From Pseudoduganella umbonata (GTDB lineage Bacteria; Pseudomonadota; Gammaproteobacteria; Burkholderiales; Burkholderiaceae_D): DNA of 64,000 nucleotides. Under the pieces are notes generated by a model. The model did not search any database. It was not told the DNA's origin and was given only the letters and a program-made list of their open reading frames with translations. The translations under genes were made by a program, and so were the position numbers. Shown here piece by piece: positions 25,539 to 36,535 of the stretch (its first letter is position 1; every line of letters begins with the position of its first letter). The stretch lies in contig NZ_JACHXS010000009.1 in NCBI RefSeq assembly GCF_014192225.1, forward strand, positions 248,001-312,000, given 5' to 3'.

Positions 25539-25558
25539 GATATGTATGACAAATACCT
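25539..25558 (-). promoter_or_regulatory. 20-base promoter motif shared with the BMP transporter region
   Basis: On the - strand, AGGTATTTGTCATACATATC is identical to 31307-31326 (+). It contains a -35-like TTGTCA. A -10-like CATAGT lies 18 bases downstream and is also roughly kept in the other copy (AATAGT). GTAT-N5-ATAC gives a small inverted repeat within it. It is a promoter with an overlapping operator for punA. Confidence 0.6.
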
Positions 25559-25612
25559 ATTTTCTTTGCCATTTATATCCAGTACGTATAAATTCCCCAT
25601 TATTATAGCCGT

Positions 25613-25641
25613 TTGACAGCGAACAAACAGTTGTTTACGAT
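25613..25641 (+). promoter_or_regulatory. Sigma-70-type promoter of psuK
   Basis: TTGACA (25613-25618), a 17-base spacer and TACGAT (25636-25641) lie about 40 bases before the psuK ATG. The spacer and downstream bases are rich in AAACA/TGTTT repeats that could be an operator. Confidence 0.65.
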
Positions 25642-25679
25642 GATAGACAAATGTTTGATGACACCGGGCGCGCGCGACA

Positions 25680-26816
25680 ATGAGCAAGAAAGAACAACTT
25701 TATGGCCTGATCCGCGCCAATCCGTTCATCTCCCAGCAGGAGATGGCCCAGGCGCTGGGGCTGTCGCGCTCCGCCGTGGCGGGACACGTGGCCAGCCTGA
25801 TCCGCGAGCGCCGCCTGGTCGGCCGCGCCTACGTGCTGCCACCCGAGCGTTCGGTACTGTGCATCGGCGCCGCCAATCTCGACCGCAAGCTGCGTACTGT
25901 CGAGCCGCTGCGGATGGGCACGTCGAATCCCGCCACCGCCGCCGAGACCTTCGGCGGCGTGGCCCGCAACATCGCCGAAAACCTGGTCAGGCTCGGCATG
26001 CGCTGCGCGCTGCTGACGGCCCTGGGCGATGATAGCGCCGGCCAGGCCCTGCGGGCGCACGCCCGGCACTGCGGCATCGACATGACCGGCACGCCGGTGC
26101 TGCCGGGCGCCGCCACCGGCACCTATACGGCCGTGCTGGATGCCAGCGGCGAAATGGCGGTGGCGCTGGCCGACATGGGGCTGTACGAACAGCTGACGCC
26201 CGGCTTCCTCGCCAGCCGGCAGGCGCAGCGCAGCGCGGCCTCGTTCGTCATCGCCGACCTGAACCTGCCGCACGATACCGTCGCGCTGCTGCTGGACGAA
26301 GCGCGCCGCGACGGCATCCCGCTGGCGATCGTGGCCGTGTCGCAGCCGAAGATGGCGCGGTTGCCGCGCGACCTGGCCGGCCTGCGCCTGCTGATCCTGA
26401 ACCGCGGCGAACTGGAAACCCGCGCCGGCCGCCCGCTGCCGACCGAGGCGGCGGTGCGCGATGCATGCCGCGCCGTGCAGGCCGACGGCGCGCAGGACGT
26501 GATCGTCACCTGTGGCGCCGCCGGGGTGTACTACACGTCCTTCGATTACACGTCCGCCGGCATGCCGGGCGGCACGGCGGCGTCCGAACTGCACTGGCTG
26601 CCGGCCCATGACGTCGCCGTGGTGGACGTGACCGGCGCCGGCGACGCGTTTTCCGCGGCGGCCTGCTGGACGCTGGCCCACGGCGAAGCCGACCTCGCCA
26701 CGGCGTGCGCCCGCGGCCTGCATGCCGCCGCGCTGACCGTGCAGAGTCCCCATACCGTATCCCCGGCGCTGACGGCAGAACTGTTCAGCGCCCCTCTCCC
26801 AACAGAACAGGAATGA
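25680..26816 (+). CDS. psuK: Pseudouridine kinase with N-terminal helix-turn-helix
   Basis: 378 residues. Residues 1-55 form a MarR/AsnC-like winged helix (NPFISQQEMAQALGLSRSAV then AGHVASLIRERRLVGRAYVL). A PfkB-family sugar kinase follows (from about residue 58, LCIGAANLDRK; catalytic DVTGAGDAFSAAACW near the end). It phosphorylates pseudouridine to the 5'-monophosphate. The next gene, psuG, removes the sugar, and the stop and ATG nearly coincide. The HTH fusion occurs in some PsuK homologues and suggests that the kinase also regulates its own operon. Ribokinase activity is the main alternative; psuG makes PsuK the better call. Confidence 0.88.
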   Translation: MSKKEQLYGLIRANPFISQQEMAQALGLSRSAVAGHVASLIRERRLVGRAYVLPPERSVLCIGAANLDRKLRTVEPLRMGTSNPATAAETFGGVARNIAENLVRLGMRCALLTALGDDSAGQALRAHARHCGIDMTGTPVLPGAATGTYTAVLDASGEMAVALADMGLYEQLTPGFLASRQAQRSAASFVIADLNLPHDTVALLLDEARRDGIPLAIVAVSQPKMARLPRDLAGLRLLILNRGELETRAGRPLPTEAAVRDACRAVQADGAQDVIVTCGAAGVYYTSFDYTSAGMPGGTAASELHWLPAHDVAVVDVTGAGDAFSAAACWTLAHGEADLATACARGLHAAALTVQSPHTVSPALTAELFSAPLPTEQE

Positions 26817-26818
26817 CC

Positions 26819-27739
<921 letters not shown>

Positions 27740-27751
27740 GGCATAGCCGCC

Positions 27752-28654
27752 ATGTCGATCGACCTGAAGCAACTGAAGTACTTCCTCGCCGTCGCCGAGG
27801 AAAAGAGCTTTTCGCGGGCCGCCGAGCGGCTGCACATTTCCCAGCCGCCGCTGTCGCAGCAGATCATGAAGCTGGAAGCGGAGCTGGGCGTCAAGCTGTT
27901 CGCCCGCACCACGCGCAGCTTCGAGCTGACGGTGGCCGGCCGCGCGCTGATGAACGAGGCGGCCGAGCTGCTGGCGAAGATGCGCATGACGATCGACACC
28001 GTGCGCCAGATCGACCGCGGCGAAGTGGGCCGGCTGCGCGTGGGCATCGTCGGCTCGGCGATGTGGGGGCCGATCCCAAGCCTGCTCGAGGAATTCCAGG
28101 GCAAGTACCCGCGCGTGACGTGGACGATCCATGAACTGGGTCCCACCGTGCAGTACGAGGCGCTGCGCGCCAAGCAGATCGACGTGGGCTTCTGGCGCGA
28201 GCCGAAGCTGGACGAAAGCGACCTGCGCAACGACAACCTGCGCCAGGAACTGTGCTTCCGCGAGAACGTGTGCGTGGCCGTCAACGAACACCATCCGCTG
28301 GCGAAGAAGGAAGCGATCGAACTGGCCGACATCGCCGACGAGCCGATGCTGACACTGGCGCTGGACAAGTCCGCGTTCCCGCGCTACCTGATCCAGTGCT
28401 GCGTGGACGCCGGCTTCGAGCCCGCCATCTTCCAGGAAGCCAACGAGCCGCAGACCTTGCTGGCCATGGTCGGCGCCGGGCTCGGCGTCACGCTGATGCC
28501 GGAAACCACCAGCCGCATCGGCTGGCCCGGCGTGGTCTTCCTGCCGATCCGCACCAACCCGCCATCGGCCAACCTGTACATCACGTACACCACCACCGAC
28601 GATGCGCCGGTGGTGAGGGCGTTCATGAATATCTTGCGGCCGGCGGAGCGGTAG
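27752..28654 (+). CDS. LysR-family transcriptional regulator
   Basis: 300 residues. The N-terminal helix-turn-helix is FLAVAEEKSFSRAAERLHIS and QPPLSQQIMKLEAELGVKLF. A type-2 periplasmic-binding-like effector domain follows (about 90-295). It lies 12 bases after psuG, so it is probably co-transcribed. The target could be psuKG, the TonB receptor gene opposite, or the punA and BMP promoters; the sequence does not decide. Confidence 0.88.
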   Translation: MSIDLKQLKYFLAVAEEKSFSRAAERLHISQPPLSQQIMKLEAELGVKLFARTTRSFELTVAGRALMNEAAELLAKMRMTIDTVRQIDRGEVGRLRVGIVGSAMWGPIPSLLEEFQGKYPRVTWTIHELGPTVQYEALRAKQIDVGFWREPKLDESDLRNDNLRQELCFRENVCVAVNEHHPLAKKEAIELADIADEPMLTLALDKSAFPRYLIQCCVDAGFEPAIFQEANEPQTLLAMVGAGLGVTLMPETTSRIGWPGVVFLPIRTNPPSANLYITYTTTDDAPVVRAFMNILRPAER

Positions 28655-28697
28655 CTTTTACTTCGCGCCCGAAGTGGCGAAGGGCGTTTGCGTCTCA

Positions 28698-28865
28698 GGG
28701 GTCTGTCCCCGCCAGTCGGCGGCCCGGAATCCAATTGCCGGCATTGAACAAGGGGACTGACCCCGGTTTTTGCTGGCGTTGTTGGTACGCTTGCAAACAC
28801 CGGGGTCAGTCCCCTCGATACGTCAACTACCAAGCTCTGTTCAACACTTACCGGGGACAGACCCC
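28698..28865. repeat. Composite inverted-repeat element, 168 bp, reverse orientation
   Basis: The core order and spacing match the 19805-19970 element when reverse-complemented: GGGGTCTGTCCCC at one end, GGGGACTGACCCCGG / CCGGGGTCAGTCCCC inside, GGGGACAGACCCC at the other end. Shared non-core stretches include CCCCGGTAAGTG and CGTATCGAGGGGACTGACCC. It lies between the convergent LysR and TonB-receptor stops. Confidence 0.85.
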
Positions 28866-28912
28866 TGCTGCTCAACCGCTAACCGCTAGATCGAGCGCGC
28901 AAGGCAGCCACC

Positions 28913-31156
28913 TCAGAAATTCACCTTGAACTGCACCCCATACGTGCGCGGCTCGTTCAGGATACCCGTCAGGTTATTGAAGTCGATCGCGCCCACCGAC
29001 TGCACTTCGTCGGTGATGTTCCGGCCATACAGCGCCAGGTCGTACTTGCCGTCGCCCCACTTGTAGCCGACGCGCAGGCCGCCTTCCAGCAGGTGCTTGG
29101 CCTTGTACTCGACCGCTTCGTACAGGAAGAAGTTGTACGAAGAGCGGTACGACCAGTCGGTGAACGCATACGCTTCGCCGTTCGCTACCGGCGCCGCGTA
29201 CTTCAGCGTGAAGTTGTGCTGCCACTTCGGTGCGCGCGGCAGCGGGTTGCCGTCGATGAGCGCGACGCGCGTGCCGCCGACGAACGAGACCGGGTTCGTC
29301 ACCGTGCAGCCGCTGCCGCATGGCAGCACGAACAGGCTGCCGTCCTTGATCTCCGTATCGTTGTAGCTGGTACCGAACGTGGCCGAGAAGTTCTGCGACA
29401 GGTTGGCCTGCAGGTCCAGCTCGACGCCCTGGCCCACCGCCTTGTCGGCATTGAGCAGCTGGTTCATGTTGACAGTGCCGCTGCCGGCGGTCAGCTGCTT
29501 GTCCTTTACGCGGTAGTGGAACACGGTGGCCGACATGCGCGCGCGGCGGTCGAACAGGTCCTGCTTCACGCCCGCCTCCACCGACAGCACCTTCTCGGCC
29601 CCGGCCATCGATGGCCTGCTGCCAAGGTCGTTCAGCCGGCCCTGCATCGACGGCGCACGGTAGCCCGTCGCCACGCGGGCAAACACATTGGTGTCGCGGT
29701 TCAGCACATACGTGCCGGAGGCATCCCAGCTGACGTTGCTCGAATCGTCCGACAGCGGCAGGTAGGTGCGACCGCCGGTTTCGATGCGCTGTGCGACGAA
29801 ATCCTTCTTGTCGCTGGTATAGCGCAGGCCGCCGCGCAGCTTCAGCCGCTCGCTGACCGCATAGTTGACGGAGCCGAACACGGCCCACGATTTGGCGTTC
29901 TGCGTCTGCGTCGCATAGTTCGGCACTTGCGGGTTGCCCGGCGCCAGCGAGTCGAACGCGATGCTGTCGATCGTGATGTCTTCCTTGAAGTAGAACAGGC
30001 CGGCAATCCACTGCAGCGGGCCGTCGCCGGTCGATTCGGCGCGGAATTCCTGCGAGAGCTGCTTGTGGTCGGGGATCAGGTCGGCCGTTTCGACGAGGAA
30101 CGGGATGAAGCCCGGACCGTACGGCGGCGCGTACACGGCGCCGTAGCCGCCGTCGACGTCGGCGCGGCTGTAGAACTCGAGCTCTTCGTAGCCGGTGATC
30201 GAATGCAGCGTCACACCCGGCAGATCCCAGCGCAGCCGCACGTTGCCGCCCTTGTTCTTCAGGTGCTGTTCGTTGACGCCGTCCGTCGGGTAGCGGTCAT
30301 AGTCGAAGCCGTCCACCAGTTCGTTCGTGCCGGCCTTCAGGATATTGGCGCGGAACAGCGTGGCGGTACCGTCCATGTCGCGGCCGTGCACATTGAACAG
30401 CGCCGAGAAATTCGCCGACGGTTTCACGAGCACCTGCAGGCGCGCGGCGTTGTCCTTGTAGCCTTCGAATTCGCGCGTGCCGGTGGGGCGCTCGTTGCTC
30501 ACCCGGTCGCCGCGGTGCTGCGAGGAGCCGGCAAAGCGGATCGCCACCGTGTCGCTGACGGGGATGTTGTAGGCGCCGTCGACGTTGCGCACGCGGTCCT
30601 TGCCGAAGCCGGCGGCCAGGTAGCCTTCCTGCTTGAATACCGGCTTCGCCGAATCGAACTTGATCACGCCGGCCGGCGAATTGCGGCCGAACAGCGTGCC
30701 CTGCGGGCCGCGCAGTACTTCCACCTGGTCGACGTCGAACACGGGGAAGCCCTTCAGCATCGGGTTTTCCTGCACGATGTCGTCCATCACCAGGCCGACC
30801 GGCTGGGAGGCGTTCAGGTCGAAGTCGGTATTGCCCAGCCCGCGGATGTAGAAGCGCGGGAACGTACGGCCATAGTCCGACTCGATGCTGACCGACGGCG
30901 AGCGGCCCGACAGGAAGCGGATGTCCTGCCCGCCGGAGGTCAGCACGTCGAGCTTCTCGCCCTTCACGGTGGCGATCGACATCGGCACGTCCTTGATGTT
31001 TTCCGCGCGGCGCTGCGCCGTCACGATCACGGTTTCCAGCTGGCCCGGCTGAGTGGTTTCAGCGCTTGCGGCGCCCGCCTGGGTGTCCTGGGCGGAAGCG
31101 AGGGGGAAGGCGGCGGCGATCGCCAGCGCCATCAGGGTCCGGTGGGTCAGTTTCAT
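28913..31156 (-). CDS. TonB-dependent receptor
   Basis: 747 residues with a signal peptide (MALAIAAAFPLASAQ). A plug domain begins ETVIVTAQRRAENIKDVPMS and a 22-strand barrel ends in the aromatic-terminated RTYGVQFKVNF. It takes up a large or scarce substrate across the outer membrane using TonB energy. The substrate is not readable. Its place between the psu/deo genes and a nucleoside-type ABC transporter suggests nucleosides or oligonucleotides. A short inverted repeat (TATTGA, seven bases, TCAATA at 31271-31289) lies in its upstream region. Confidence 0.9.
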   Translation of the reverse strand: MKLTHRTLMALAIAAAFPLASAQDTQAGAASAETTQPGQLETVIVTAQRRAENIKDVPMSIATVKGEKLDVLTSGGQDIRFLSGRSPSVSIESDYGRTFPRFYIRGLGNTDFDLNASQPVGLVMDDIVQENPMLKGFPVFDVDQVEVLRGPQGTLFGRNSPAGVIKFDSAKPVFKQEGYLAAGFGKDRVRNVDGAYNIPVSDTVAIRFAGSSQHRGDRVSNERPTGTREFEGYKDNAARLQVLVKPSANFSALFNVHGRDMDGTATLFRANILKAGTNELVDGFDYDRYPTDGVNEQHLKNKGGNVRLRWDLPGVTLHSITGYEELEFYSRADVDGGYGAVYAPPYGPGFIPFLVETADLIPDHKQLSQEFRAESTGDGPLQWIAGLFYFKEDITIDSIAFDSLAPGNPQVPNYATQTQNAKSWAVFGSVNYAVSERLKLRGGLRYTSDKKDFVAQRIETGGRTYLPLSDDSSNVSWDASGTYVLNRDTNVFARVATGYRAPSMQGRLNDLGSRPSMAGAEKVLSVEAGVKQDLFDRRARMSATVFHYRVKDKQLTAGSGTVNMNQLLNADKAVGQGVELDLQANLSQNFSATFGTSYNDTEIKDGSLFVLPCGSGCTVTNPVSFVGGTRVALIDGNPLPRAPKWQHNFTLKYAAPVANGEAYAFTDWSYRSSYNFFLYEAVEYKAKHLLEGGLRVGYKWGDGKYDLALYGRNITDEVQSVGAIDFNNLTGILNEPRTYGVQFKVNF

Positions 31157-31667
31157 GGAGGGCCAGTTCCTTATTGTTGGGATTCAGTAGTAGTAGGTGG
31201 CAATAAACGCGTGGCAAACAGCCAACATCTGCCGATCCTACACGAACGAAACTGGCGGTCACAACAAGCTTATTGAGATCTTTTCAATATAAATTCTGTT
31301 GAAAAAAGGTATTTGTCATACATATCTCAGCCATGCAATAGTGTGCGGTCAGCCCGGCTCCGGCCGCCCGCCGGCCCCAGGGGAAGCGATCATTTCGGGG
31401 CCCTTTCGCGACGCCAGAAGTGGAGCGAAAACAACGGCGGCAGGCGCCCCGGGTTGCTGATGGGACGCTCTACTGCTTATCGATGGTTGTTGCGGGATTC
31501 CAACAGCGGCGATGCCGTGGCAGGAAATGCAAGAAATGGAAAAGATGATGATCCGGCAAATGCCGAGCAAAGCTTCTAAACATGCGGCATTCATTCGCCG
31601 GCGCCTCAGCGGGATACGTGTTTTGCTCGCAAAAACTATACAATAGCGGACTTCCAGGAGCATTTTC
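31157..31667. other. Divergent region between TonB receptor and BMP transporter genes
   Basis: 511 bases with no convincing gene. Left part: the TonB-receptor leader and the inverted repeat at 31271-31289. Middle: the 20-base motif shared with punA. Right part (31342-31650): GC-rich with small hairpins such as ATGCCG/CGGCAT around 31560-31590, possibly a long 5' leader. A -10-like TATACAAT at 31637-31644 could instead give a short transcript. AGGAG precedes the BMP start. Confidence 0.5.
31307..31326 (+). promoter_or_regulatory. 20-base promoter motif shared with punA
   Basis: AGGTATTTGTCATACATATC is identical to the punA upstream copy. TTGTCA could be a -35 with AATAGT 18 bases further on, pointing to the BMP gene. 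The distance to that gene is long (about 340 bases). As an operator it could also act on the TonB-receptor promoter. Confidence 0.55.
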
Positions 31668-32663
31668 ATGAAAATCAAACAACTTTCCATGATGATCGCC
31701 GCAGTTGCGGTATCGGCGAGCGCTTTCGCCGCCAATCCGAAACTGGGCGTCGTCTATGACGCGGGCGGCAAGTTCGACAAGTCGTTCAATCAATCCGCTT
31801 TCGAAGGTGCTTCGCGCTTCAAGAAAGAAACCGGCATCAACTTCATCGAAGTGCAGGCTTCGTCCGACACCCAGGCCGAGCAGGTGCTGCGCGGGCTGGC
31901 CCGCAAGAAGCTCGACATGATCGCCTCGATCGGCTTTGCGCAGACGCAGGCCGTGCAAAAAGTGGCCAAGGAATTCCCCAACGTGCGTTTCGTGCTGATC
32001 GACGGCGTGGCACAGGGAAATAACGTGAATTCGATCACGTTCAAGGAAGAAGAAGGTTCCTACCTGGCGGGCGTGGCCGCCGCGATGGCGTCGAAGTCGA
32101 AAAAGCTGGGCTTCATCGGCGGCATCGACATTCCGCTGATCCGCACCTTTGCCTGCGGCTACGCGCAGGGCGCCAAATCCGTCGACAAGAAATCCGAGAT
32201 CGTGCAAAACATGGTCGGCACCACCGCCGCCGCCTGGAACGATCCGGCCAAGGGCGGCGAACTGGCCCGCTCGCAATTCGAGCGCGGCGTGGACGTGGTG
32301 TTCGCCGTGGCCGGCGGTTCCGGCATGGGCACGCTGCAGATGGCCAAGGAAAAAGGCAAGCTGGCGATCGGCGTGGATTCGAACCAGAACCACCTGTATC
32401 CGGGCACGATGCTGACCTCGATGGTCAAGCGCGTGGACAATGCCGTGTACGACAGCTTCATGCAGATGAAGAACGGCACCTGGAAAGGCGGCGTCACGGC
32501 CAAGGGCCTGAAGGAAGGCGGCGTGGACTGGGCACTCGATGCCAACAACCGCAAGCTGATCACGCCGGAAATCGAAAAGCGCGTGCTGGGTGCCCGCAAG
32601 GACATCATCGACGGCAAGACCAAGGTCATCGATATCCGCTCGGGTGCTGCCTGCCCGGCCTGA
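31668..32663 (+). CDS. BMP-family nucleoside-binding lipoprotein-like ABC substrate-binding protein
   Basis: 331 residues with a cleavable signal (MIAAVAVSASAFA, mature start near ANPKLG). BMP/TmpC family: GVVYDAGGKFDKSFNQSAFE, GSYLAGVAAAMASKSKKLGF, GGIDIPLIRTFACGYAQGAK and the late AVAGGSGMGTLQMAKEK. Family members bind purine nucleosides (PnrA) in the periplasm. No lipobox cysteine is seen, so the protein is probably soluble. A strong terminator follows, separating this abundant component from the ATPase and permeases downstream. Confidence 0.9.
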   Translation: MKIKQLSMMIAAVAVSASAFAANPKLGVVYDAGGKFDKSFNQSAFEGASRFKKETGINFIEVQASSDTQAEQVLRGLARKKLDMIASIGFAQTQAVQKVAKEFPNVRFVLIDGVAQGNNVNSITFKEEEGSYLAGVAAAMASKSKKLGFIGGIDIPLIRTFACGYAQGAKSVDKKSEIVQNMVGTTAAAWNDPAKGGELARSQFERGVDVVFAVAGGSGMGTLQMAKEKGKLAIGVDSNQNHLYPGTMLTSMVKRVDNAVYDSFMQMKNGTWKGGVTAKGLKEGGVDWALDANNRKLITPEIEKRVLGARKDIIDGKTKVIDIRSGAACPA

Positions 32664-32681
32664 TTTACCCGCATCACAGAT

Positions 32682-32721
32682 AAAAACGCGCCGCCGGGGT
32701 TTCTCCCTGCGGCGCGTTTTT
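32682..32721 (+). terminator. Rho-independent terminator after the BMP gene
   Basis: Thirteen-base arms AAAAACGCGCCGC and GCGGCGCGTTTTT around a 14-base loop, ending in a T-run, lie 18 bases after the stop. Partial read-through would set a binding-protein-rich ratio for the transporter. Confidence 0.85.
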
Positions 32722-32747
32722 CAGTAAAACACGACCTGAAAACTCCT

Positions 32748-34270
<1,523 letters not shown>

Positions 34271-34274
<4 letters not shown>

Positions 34275-35350
34275 ACAACGACCTGCCACGCTGGGCAACC
34301 GCTATTGCTCTTCCTGTCCTTAATCTCCTGTCGGCGCTGCTCGTCACCGCGCTGGTGATCCACCTGCTGGGCGAGGATCCCGTCGAGTCGATGCAGATCC
34401 TCGTCAACAGCGCGGTCGTCAATCCGGAAGGCCTGGCCTACACGCTGTTCTACGCGTCCACCTTTGTCTTCACCGGGCTGGCGGTCTCCGTGGCGATGCA
34501 GGCGGGCCTGTTCAACATCGGCGCCGAAGGGCAGATGTACCTCGGCGGCCTGGGCCTGACCGTCGCCATGCTGGCCTTCGACGCCAGCCTGCCGTGGTAC
34601 CTGCTGATCCCCGTGGGCATGGCCGGCGCCGCGCTGTTCGGCGCGCTGTGGGCCTTCGTTCCCGGCTACCTGCAGGCGAAACGGGGCAGCCACATCGTCG
34701 TCACCACGATCATGTTCAACTTCATCGCCGCGTCGCTGATGAACTTCGTGATCGTCAAGTACCTGATTCCGCCGGGCGAGCAGAACACGGCCAGCCGCGT
34801 GTTCGCGCCGGGCGCCGAGCTGCCGCGCCTGTCCGACTGGCTGCCGGTGCTGGGCGATACGCCGCTCAACATCAGCTTCTTCCTGGCCATCATCGCGCTG
34901 GCCGTGTACGGCGTGATGGTGACGCGCTCGTCGTGGGGCTACAAGCTGCGCGCCACGGGCCTGAACCAGCACGCGGCGCACTACGCCGGCGTGAAGATCT
35001 CGGCGATGATCATCGTGACGATGCTGATCTCCGGCGCGCTGGCCGGCCTGGGCGCCGTCAATTCGATCATGGGTTCCACCCATTACCTGTCGCTGAACTT
35101 CGTCGGCGGCGCGGGCTTCATCGGCATCGCCATCGCGCTGATGGGCCGCCAGCATCCGGTCGGCATCTTCCTGTCGGCTGTGCTGTTCGGCGCGCTGACC
35201 CAGGGCGGCTTCGACCTGTCGCTGGAAAAACCGAACATCCCGCCCGAGATGGTGATTCTCATCCAGGGCCTGATCATCCTGTTCTGCGGCGCGATGGAAA
35301 ACCTGTATGCGCCGGCGCTGGCCAAACTGCTCAAGGGGAAACAAGCATGA
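34271..35350 (+). CDS. Nucleoside ABC transporter permease 1
   Basis: 359 residues with about eight to ten membrane segments; branched-chain/ribose permease family, YufP/NupB type. Visible are AMQAGLFNIGAEGQMYLGGL (the conserved FNIGxEGQ motif), the coupling region YKLRATGLNQHAAHYAGVKI and GAGFIGIAIALMGRQHPVGI. It overlaps both neighbours by four bases and forms the inner-membrane channel with the next protein. Confidence 0.92.
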
Positions 35351-36318
35351 GTTTCGAAGACCTCCACCTCGGCAGCATCGTCGTCTCCACGGTGCGCAAC
35401 TCGCCCGTGCTGCTGTTCGCGGCGATGGCCGGCCTGTTCGCGGAACGCTCCGGCGTCGTCGACATCGGCCTGGAAGGCAAGATCCTCGCCTCGGCATTCG
35501 TCTCCGCCGCGGTGGCATTCACCACGCAGAATCCGTGGTACGGCATCCTGGCCGGCATTGGCGTCTCCGTGGTACTTGCGCTGCTGCAGGGCGCCATCGC
35601 CATCACGCAAAAGGGCAACCAGCTGGTGGCTGGCATCGCCATCAACATCGCGATGAGCGGTCTGACGTTCGTGGTGGCGCAGTACTTCTTCCAGCAGGGC
35701 GGCCGCACGCCGGACCTGGGCGAGGCGCGCCTGCCGGAAATCGTGCTGCCGGGCAGCGCGGCGGTGGCCGACGTGCCCGTGCTGGGCTGGATCTGGACGC
35801 AGCTGCTGGGCGGCCACACGATCCTCGTCTACCTGGCGTTCGCGCTGGTGCCGCTGGTGCACTGGGTGCTGTACCACACGCGTTTCGGCCTGCGCCTGCG
35901 CGCCTGCGGCGAGAACCCGCATGCCGCCGACGCGGCCGGCGTCTCCGTCGAGCGCACCCGCTACGCGGCCATGCTGATCGCCGGCATCCTGTGCTCATTC
36001 TCGGGCGCCTACCTGGCCATCGTGCAGAGCGGCTTCTTCCTGCGCGACATGTCCGCCGGCGCCGGCTACCTGGCGCTGACCGCCATGGTGTTCGGCAACT
36101 GGCGGCCGTTCTATACCTTCCTCGGCTGCCTGATGTTCGGCTTCTTCGGCGCCGTGCAGATCCAGCTGGAAGGCGTCGACCTGCCGGTCGTGGGCCGCAT
36201 CCCGGGCGCGCTGATCCAGATGGTGCCGTACGTCGTCACCGTGATCGTGCTGGCCGGGCTGATGGCCAAGTCGGTGGCGCCGAAGGCGATCGGCATGCCG
36301 TTCGTGAAGTCGCGGTAA
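35347..36318 (+). CDS. Nucleoside ABC transporter permease 2
   Basis: 323 residues; partner permease of YufQ/NupC type. Motifs are ERSGVVDIGLEGKILASAF, the coupling loop LRACGENPHAADAAGVSVER and AGAGYLALTAMVFGNWRPFY. ATG at 35347 lies in an ATGA overlap. A terminator follows 20 bases after the stop, closing the transporter operon. Confidence 0.92.
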   Translation: MSFEDLHLGSIVVSTVRNSPVLLFAAMAGLFAERSGVVDIGLEGKILASAFVSAAVAFTTQNPWYGILAGIGVSVVLALLQGAIAITQKGNQLVAGIAINIAMSGLTFVVAQYFFQQGGRTPDLGEARLPEIVLPGSAAVADVPVLGWIWTQLLGGHTILVYLAFALVPLVHWVLYHTRFGLRLRACGENPHAADAAGVSVERTRYAAMLIAGILCSFSGAYLAIVQSGFFLRDMSAGAGYLALTAMVFGNWRPFYTFLGCLMFGFFGAVQIQLEGVDLPVVGRIPGALIQMVPYVVTVIVLAGLMAKSVAPKAIGMPFVKSR

Positions 36319-36337
36319 GCGTCCCCTGCCCTGCCCC

Positions 36338-36366
36338 GAAAGCCTGCGTAACCCGCAGGCTTTTTT
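36338..36366 (+). terminator. Rho-independent terminator of the nucleoside transporter operon
   Basis: AGCCTGCG (36341-36348) and CGCAGGCT (36354-36361) form a stem, extended by A/T pairs, and end in a TTTTTT run. Confidence 0.85.
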
Positions 36367-36392
36367 CTTTCCTGCACTGTTGTAAAAATCCT

Positions 36393-36535
36393 GGGGACTG
36401 TCCCCTCCGGAGGGACTGTCCCCATTGGGGGGACTGTCCCCGTGTTTGGAAAACAACGGTCAGCGTGAACCGGGGTCAGACCCCAGTTTTTGGAAATATT
36501 TCTCAAATCCGGGGTCAGACCCCGGTTTTTGGAAA
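36393..36535. repeat. Repeat cluster: three 18-base direct repeats plus two GGGGTCAGACCCC units
   Basis: (G/A)GGGACTGTCCCC recurs exactly every 18 bases at 36393, 36411 and 36429. GGGGTCAGACCCC follows at 36472 and 36511, each with a TTTTTGGAAA tail. The last unit runs into the nudK reading frame and supplies its stop codon. Confidence 0.85.

Noticed and set aside
31313..31579. Small 88-residue open frame in the TonB/BMP intergenic region
   Set aside because: No ribosome-binding site, low-complexity composition, and it covers the promoter motif.
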